Part shown: positions 58,930 to 64,000 of the stretch, in pieces
Layout: each line of letters begins with the position of its first letter
Numbering within the stretch: position 1 is the stretch's first letter
Assembly (NCBI RefSeq): GCF_021390245.1
Contig: NZ_JAJUXH010000007.1
Location: forward strand, 124,001 to 188,000
Direction of reading: 5' to 3'
Length of the DNA: 64,000 nucleotides
Source of the DNA: Dyadobacter sp. CY323
GTDB lineage: Bacteria; Bacteroidota; Bacteroidia; Cytophagales; Spirosomataceae
Notes under the pieces: generated by a model
What the model saw: only the letters and a program-made list of their open reading frames with translations
The model's database searches: none
What the model was told of the DNA's origin: nothing
Translations under genes and position numbers: made by a program

Positions 58930-60405
58930 TTATTTCACCTCCGGCCAGAATGCATTGATCAGCTCGACTGAACGGTCCACAATGGCCTGCCCGCCTTCCG
59001 GCCCGACCAGCGAACTGTGTACCACCGCACTGTACGCCCCGCCTTTCACGGCTTTTTCAGTCGGGAGATAGGCGCCCCAGGCCTGGCTTCCAGCCAGCTG
59101 GATGATAAAAGTTTGCAATGCCTTACTCCGCGCTTTGATCCTGATCCCGTAATCCGAAAAGAACTCGAATTCATTGGTACAGATCGCCACATCGCCCAGC
59201 CGCAGCACATGCATTTCCATTTCATACACCGGTTTGGGATTGGTGCGCTGGCTTTCGTAACGTTTGACGGTAGCGTCGGTCCATTTCATTTTTCTGTAAA
59301 GCTGGTCCGCGGCTTTCGGGTCTTTGGCAATGCTCGCTTCCGATTCTTCCACAAATGTTTTGGCATCCTTGTATTCGGCATCCGTCACGACCCGCGCCGG
59401 GATCGGCAGTTTCTCAACATGATGTTTTAATATCACTTCGCTGCGGCCATCGTCTTTCACGGCATCGTATGCTTCATTTACTGCATTGATGATCCGGCGG
59501 GCGATCTCGTCCATCCGGCTCAACTTGCGGAATTCACGCATGCGGTCGTCGGATGCGTTGCGGTACATCATGTGCGGCGTGTGATCGCCTGCGGCCCCGA
59601 TCCACGCCATCACACATAATTGATCACCGTATTGTTTCTTCAATTTTTCGCGAACGGGATGCCAGAAATCCGCATTCACAGCAACCCGGCCTTCCACTTC
59701 CTGGGAAGGACAAGGCAGGTCTATACTCATGGCGATCAGCTTTTTACGTTTATCCCAAAAAAACAGCATGTTCACGTCATGGTCTTCGTAACCTTCGAAA
59801 CTGCGGAATTCAGGCAAATTGGTTTTGCTGCTCATTCCGGCGGAACCGTCGGCGTAGGAAATGCGCCGGTTGTTGCCGACCACCGCATAGCTCATGCCCC
59901 AGGTTACACTTCCCTGCTGTTTGTTTTTCCACGCTTTTACAATCGCCTCGGCTACTTTTTTGGCAAAAAAACGGCGGTACGTTTCCACCTGCGTCACACC
60001 TTCTTTCGGGATCAGGTATTCACCTTCGGCCATCAAAACCGGGGCGGTATGCGTGTGGGTCGCATTCATGATGATCTTGCTCACGTCAATATCCGGCTGC
60101 TTTTGGCGGACATCTTCGCGGATGATCCCGATCAGATCCACAGGCACATACAACAAATCACAGGAAACGAAGATCGACAGATCGAGCGGTTTTGCACCGT
60201 CTCTCGATTCGAGCACCATTACGTTCGCAGTCAGCGGGGTTTCCGCCACCGGAGCAACCCGGAGGTGGAATTGCCCCGTCACCGCAATGGGCAAGGCTGG
60301 CGTTACGTCGACTGTGGCTGTACCAATGTAGAGTTCCGAGGCTGCCGCATTGCCGGCAATCGCCAGCAATGCGATCAGTACAAATCCTAGTTTAGCTAAT
60401 CTCAT
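58930..60405 (-). CDS. Neutral/alkaline ceramidase N-terminal-domain protein (first of tandem pair)
   Basis: The 491-residue protein mirrors its neighbour: signal peptide, ELYIGTATVDVTPALPIAVT, NATHTHTAPVLMAEGEY, ADFWHPVREKLKKQYGDQLC, AAGDHTPHM. The N- and C-terminal halves align with the second copy almost end to end, with clear differences in the region after the zinc motif (EYLIPKEGVTQVETYRRFF versus a longer loop). It starts 2 bases after the SusD stop, so coupling to the SusCD genes is tight. Tandem duplication with divergence suggests two related substrates. Confidence 0.88.
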   Translation of the reverse strand: MRLAKLGFVLIALLAIAGNAAASELYIGTATVDVTPALPIAVTGQFHLRVAPVAETPLTANVMVLESRDGAKPLDLSIFVSCDLLYVPVDLIGIIREDVRQKQPDIDVSKIIMNATHTHTAPVLMAEGEYLIPKEGVTQVETYRRFFAKKVAEAIVKAWKNKQQGSVTWGMSYAVVGNNRRISYADGSAGMSSKTNLPEFRSFEGYEDHDVNMLFFWDKRKKLIAMSIDLPCPSQEVEGRVAVNADFWHPVREKLKKQYGDQLCVMAWIGAAGDHTPHMMYRNASDDRMREFRKLSRMDEIARRIINAVNEAYDAVKDDGRSEVILKHHVEKLPIPARVVTDAEYKDAKTFVEESEASIAKDPKAADQLYRKMKWTDATVKRYESQRTNPKPVYEMEMHVLRLGDVAICTNEFEFFSDYGIRIKARSKALQTFIIQLAGSQAWGAYLPTEKAVKGGAYSAVVHSSLVGPEGGQAIVDRSVELINAFWPEVK

Positions 60406-60407
60406 AC

Positions 60408-62213
60408 TTATTGAAATCCTGGATTTTGTTTCAAAACAGAGGCACCTTCCCGTACGCTCAGGTCAATTTCTTTCTGCGGGATCGGGTACAGTTCGTGTTT
60501 GCCTTTGATAAATTTCGATTGAAGCCTGTTGGAATAAACAAAACCCGGAATCTTAGTCTCGTGGGCCAGATATGCATTCAACACATCCGCCATATAGCCG
60601 GTACCATTGTCCCATCGCTGAAGATCAAAAAACCGGTGACCTTCCATCGCAAGCTCGATCTTCCTTTCAAAACGGACCGCCTTCCGGGCGAATTCTTTTC
60701 CCTGGGCCGCAAACTGGCCTGCGTATAATCCGATCTTGTAGTTCGCCGCCGGTTTTGTGGTAAATCCTTTGGATGGATTGGCATTGTCGACGTAGGTTTT
60801 CACCCAATCGTCCACATTAGCCGCACGTGCCCGGATCATGTTCACATATTTTTCTGCTTCTGTCAGACTTCCGATCTCCACTTCCACTTCGGCAGCCCAT
60901 AAAAGAATGTCGGCAAAACGGATCATATTGTAATTGTTCGCTGTCGCGAGCGACCATCCGATCGACTCGCTGGTGGAGGCTGCATCGGCAAGGTAGAACA
61001 TATTCTTCTTAGGCCCATAAGGTCCGCCAATATCCTGATAAAGAATCCAGTAACGCCCAAAAAGCCCGTGGTCCATTAGAGGAATGTCCCTTCTTCCAAC
61101 CGTCCAGTCCAATCTGGGATCGACTGTTCCGGCATAAGGTGTAAATGGATCGGTTGCGGCCAGACCCTGGTCGTGCTTGATGTCAGAATCATTGAAGGTA
61201 TCGAGCAGCGGCAGACCGGTTGCAGGATCTGTTTTAAAGGAATTGACCAGACTGAACGAGGGCTGATTGGAACCGGAACCACCTGCTCCCGGCACGAGCG
61301 GAATGGAAATTACATCGCCATTATTCCCATTGGCGCCGCTGGAACCATCCTTCACAGAGTTCTGGACCGAAAATACGGATTCCGAATTGTTTTGTTTAAC
61401 CGGATTGAAGTTGTCCGAGTAATTGACCAATGCATATTTTTTACCCGAGGCCGTTACCCCATTTGCGATCAGATCGGCCAGCAAGGGTTTTGCTTCGGTA
61501 AATTTATTCTGGAACATATACACTTTGGCCAGAAAAGCCTTCGCTGCCCAGCTGTTGCCACGGCCTGCGTCGGGCTTGGTAGGCGTAAGGTTCGCTGCCG
61601 CAAACTGGAAATCCGCTTCCACTTTGGGCCAGGCAGGTTCTGTGTTGGATACCAGGAAGTTGTTATTTCCAAAACTCACCGTTTCGTCCAGGTAAGGCAC
61701 ATTCCGCCACATTTTAATGGCATTGAAATGATACACCGCACGCAGAAAAACGGCTTCTGCTTTGATTTGCAGTGCTTCATCTGCGCTGATAGATCCTTCC
61801 GGAATCTGCGCCAAAACCCGCAGCACATCGTTGGCGCGCTGCACGCCCGCATATATTTCCGCCCATTTGAAACCGAAATTCACATTGCTGGCATCGTGCC
61901 GCCAAGCTTCAATAAGTTCATTATTAGGCAGGTTACCCAGTGTTCCGGCATGTGCCTCATCGGACGCAATGTTGCTGTAAAGAAAGTTTGTCCCGGACTT
62001 GAAATAAGATGCGCCGGGCGCCCCGCCGTTTTCATCCAGCAAGGAATAAGCTCCTATCAATAAGCGATTTACACCTTCTTTGTTGGCAAGTGTCGTTTCA
62101 TTTACAGTCCCGATCGCACCTATTTCCAGGAAATCTTTTTTACAGGACGGAATGGCCAAAAGGGAGATCAGGCAACCCGCTGTGAGAAATTTGGACGTGA
62201 TATTTTTCATCAT
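60408..62213 (-). CDS. RagB/SusD family nutrient-binding outer-membrane lipoprotein
   Basis: The 601-residue protein has a lipoprotein signal (lipobox region ending in SCKKDFLE near residue 24), and the SusD layout: TPR-like helices with LQIKAEAVFLRAVYHFNAIK, the C-terminal RFADILLWAAEVEVE and AMEGHRFFDLQRWDN, and the final LYPIPQKEIDL. It sits on the cell surface with SusC and captures the substrate, often a glycan or peptide. Here the companion enzymes are hydrolases of the ceramidase type rather than glycoside hydrolases. Confidence 0.95.
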   Translation of the reverse strand: MMKNITSKFLTAGCLISLLAIPSCKKDFLEIGAIGTVNETTLANKEGVNRLLIGAYSLLDENGGAPGASYFKSGTNFLYSNIASDEAHAGTLGNLPNNELIEAWRHDASNVNFGFKWAEIYAGVQRANDVLRVLAQIPEGSISADEALQIKAEAVFLRAVYHFNAIKMWRNVPYLDETVSFGNNNFLVSNTEPAWPKVEADFQFAAANLTPTKPDAGRGNSWAAKAFLAKVYMFQNKFTEAKPLLADLIANGVTASGKKYALVNYSDNFNPVKQNNSESVFSVQNSVKDGSSGANGNNGDVISIPLVPGAGGSGSNQPSFSLVNSFKTDPATGLPLLDTFNDSDIKHDQGLAATDPFTPYAGTVDPRLDWTVGRRDIPLMDHGLFGRYWILYQDIGGPYGPKKNMFYLADAASTSESIGWSLATANNYNMIRFADILLWAAEVEVEIGSLTEAEKYVNMIRARAANVDDWVKTYVDNANPSKGFTTKPAANYKIGLYAGQFAAQGKEFARKAVRFERKIELAMEGHRFFDLQRWDNGTGYMADVLNAYLAHETKIPGFVYSNRLQSKFIKGKHELYPIPQKEIDLSVREGASVLKQNPGFQ

Positions 62214-62234
62214 TATTAATGTTAAAAAAGATGA

Positions 62235-64000
62235 TTAAAATGAGATGTTTAGACCTACCAGGAACGTCTTCTGATTGTTGGGATAATTCCCGCGATCGAT
62301 CCCGAATGCCGAACTTTCGCCCATCAGTTCAGGATCCAGTCCCGTGTATTTGGTGATGGTAAAAAGATTGGAGGCCTGCACATAAAGCCGCAGATTGTTC
62401 GCTTTGATCTTCTGCAAAATGCCCGAAGGAACGGTGTAACCCAGGATCAGCGACCGCAGTTTGAGGAACGAACCGTTTTCAATGTAATACGAATTGGGCA
62501 CGCTGGATGTGCTGAAATTACCGGCAGCTTCAATCACCGGAACCGTCGTGTCCGTATTTTCAGGAGTCCAGGCATTCAGGAGCACATTGCTTTTTCCGCC
62601 CCTGAAACCGGAGTAAAAATGGGTATAGTAACGTACCAGGTTGAAAACCTCATTTCCCTGCGATCCGTAGAATATGGACGAGAAATCAAACCCTTTGTAA
62701 TTGAACCCGAGGTTTAGCCCATAAGTAAAATCGGGATTAGGGTTTCCGGTGAATGTGCGGTCTGCAGCTGTAATTGCACCATCGCCGTCAATATCCTGGT
62801 ATCTGAAACGTCCGGGAGCGGCTGCGGTCTGGGTCGGTGAGGAAGTTACCTCGGCTTCGTTTTTAAACAACCCCATTACCTGGTATCCAAAGAAAGAGCT
62901 CACCGGATGTCCGATCTGGTTACGCACGAGGTTACCATTACGCGAATCAGCCGTATCGAAATAGCCCGGGTCGGGCGTGCTTACCACCTCGTTTTGATAG
63001 GTAGTAATGTTCGCGCCGATCGTGAAAAGGAAGTCATCGCTGATCTTGCCGCGGTAGGTTCCTGAAAGATCGAAACCGGTATTCTGAATGTCCCCGATGT
63101 TGACCGTCGGAGCCGCTGCGGCACCGGCAGTTGCAGCCAGTGGCAATGGAAAAAGCAATCCGTTGATCGATTTTTTATAGTATTCCAAAGAGAATTCAAG
63201 CCGGTTGTTCAGGATCGATGCATCAAGACCAAAGTTGGAGACGATGTTTTTCTCCCAGCTGGTATTTCTGTTTCCGTTCCTGGTTTGATAGAAGCCGGGT
63301 TTTGCGCTGGTGTTTGAACCGGTAATGTCATAATAGGAAGTCCCGATGCCCGAGCCGAACAATGTGAATGCATTGGCCGGATCGACGTTGTTCTGAGAGC
63401 CGAGCACACCGTAGCTGCCTTTGATCTTCAAGTCGTTGAGCCAGTTGATATCCTTCATAAAGGCTTCGTCGGATAACCGCCAGCCCAGCGAGAAGGACGG
63501 GAAAACGCCATATCTTTTTTCAGAACCAAACCGGGACGAACCGTCGCGGCGGATTGTTGCGCCGAGCAGGTATTTGTCGCTGAATGCATAGTCAACCCGG
63601 GCGAACATGGAGTAAAGCGTGTTTTCCGAAGCAGAACTGGAATTGTTGAGATTGGATGTCCCGTTTCCAAGAACCAGGTAGTCGAAATCCGTTGAAAAGT
63701 AATCGCTTCTGCTTCCATTCAAAGTCCTGGAATAATTCAGGATCGCTTCCGAGCCGAGTAACACTTTTACATAATGTTTACCAAAACGGTTGTTGTAATT
63801 CAGCGTATTGGTCCAGATCGTGTTGGTGGAATATCCGGACGCTTCCGACAAACTGTTCAAACTCGTATTTCCCTCGCGGTCGTTGTAACGGTTGTAGTCA
63901 AAAGTAATGTTGTAGCGGTTGTTGATGCTGCCGCCAATGCTGGTACGAACGGTAAAATTTTTCAAAAAATCCACCTCCGCGTATGCATTGCCGACAATGT
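62235..64000 (-). CDS. SusC/RagA family TonB-linked outer-membrane protein (5' end outside the window)
   Basis: The minus-strand frame is open to base 64000, so only the C-terminal part of about 588 residues is visible. The barrel motifs DYAFSDKYLLGATIRRDGSS, FGSEKRYGVFPSFSLGWRLS, and RFRYQDIDGDGAITAADRTF are the usual SusC strands. The C-terminus ends LVGLNISF with a terminal aromatic residue as needed for barrel assembly. It forms the transporter for the SusCD pair with the gene that follows by 21 bases. Substrate unknown. Confidence 0.94.
   Translation of the reverse strand, partial: IVGNAYAEVDFLKNFTVRTSIGGSINNRYNITFDYNRYNDREGNTSLNSLSEASGYSTNTIWTNTLNYNNRFGKHYVKVLLGSEAILNYSRTLNGSRSDYFSTDFDYLVLGNGTSNLNNSSSASENTLYSMFARVDYAFSDKYLLGATIRRDGSSRFGSEKRYGVFPSFSLGWRLSDEAFMKDINWLNDLKIKGSYGVLGSQNNVDPANAFTLFGSGIGTSYYDITGSNTSAKPGFYQTRNGNRNTSWEKNIVSNFGLDASILNNRLEFSLEYYKKSINGLLFPLPLAATAGAAAAPTVNIGDIQNTGFDLSGTYRGKISDDFLFTIGANITTYQNEVVSTPDPGYFDTADSRNGNLVRNQIGHPVSSFFGYQVMGLFKNEAEVTSSPTQTAAAPGRFRYQDIDGDGAITAADRTFTGNPNPDFTYGLNLGFNYKGFDFSSIFYGSQGNEVFNLVRYYTHFYSGFRGGKSNVLLNAWTPENTDTTVPVIEAAGNFSTSSVPNSYYIENGSFLKLRSLILGYTVPSGILQKIKANNLRLYVQASNLFTITKYTGLDPELMGESSAFGIDRGNYPNNQKTFLVGLNISF

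Noticed and set aside
59620-60390. 256-residue open frame on the plus strand
   Set aside because: Antisense of the first ceramidase-type gene. Composition is atypical.
61173-62063. 296-residue open frame on the plus strand
   Set aside because: It lies opposite SusD, whose minus-strand frame has full family motifs. The plus frame has no recognisable domain.

Overview
This is a 64 kb stretch of ordinary-looking chromosome from a Gram-negative Bacteroidota bacterium, most likely order Cytophagales and plausibly Dyadobacter-like. The phylum is an inference from several signs: a SusC/SusD pair, OMP-type beta-barrel receptors with a carboxypeptidase-regulatory N-domain, DUF3098, a bifunctional-nuclease/UVR protein, LytS-LytTR signalling, and intergenic TAnnTTTG boxes of the Bacteroidota sigma factor. 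I saw no rRNA, tRNA, CRISPR array, insertion sequence or prophage.

Layout. 1-5.6 kb is housekeeping: etfA (cut by the left edge), a BFN/UVR protein, then ftsX-DUF3098-uppP-truB-ribF, tightly packed. 5.7-12.3 kb is the most interesting block: a CxxxxC flavin disulfide reductase, a two-gene OpuC/EgtUV-like ABC transporter, egtB, egtD and a DinB-fold protein. This points to synthesis and transport of ergothioneine or a related histidine betaine. The transporter's fused binding domain has its two halves in swapped order. 12.3-18.2 kb holds small accessory genes (a Q/N/T-rich secreted protein, MFS, VOC, YjbQ, DoxX, SRPBCC, thioredoxin-like), some behind look-alike promoter elements.

18.3-25.4 kb, minus strand, is a LacI-type regulator followed by a catabolic operon: Nramp-fold transporter, NAD-epimerase, DHDPS-like aldolase, PQQ sugar dehydrogenase and enolase-superfamily enzyme. 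A 16-bp palindrome lies in front of it. The Nramp-like protein lacks both signature metal-binding motifs. 25.5-29.8 kb carries a ChbG-type deacetylase, an outer-membrane beta-barrel receptor and a LolA-like periplasmic protein. 30-33 kb has a NarL-type regulator and a BlaI/BlaR1-like pair with two 15-bp operator dyads.

33-46 kb is mixed: a GT39 glycosyltransferase, two short Gre/Rnk-like proteins, a DUF932-like protein with an unknown partner, MscS, an AI-2E-family permease, a PaoABC-type molybdenum aldehyde oxidoreductase (three genes), an AT-hook protein and a NUDIX hydrolase. 46-49.2 kb is a two-kinase, one-regulator LytS/LytTR set. 49.2-64 kb encodes oxidative and scavenging functions: a large PQQ-dehydrogenase/PKD/cytochrome c fusion, a metallophosphoesterase, and a minus-strand operon reading SusC (cut by the right edge), SusD, two tandem neutral-ceramidase-type hydrolases, a PVC-type heme protein and a Hyi-like isomerase.

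Functions are assigned from motifs and family resemblance read by eye. No database search was run.
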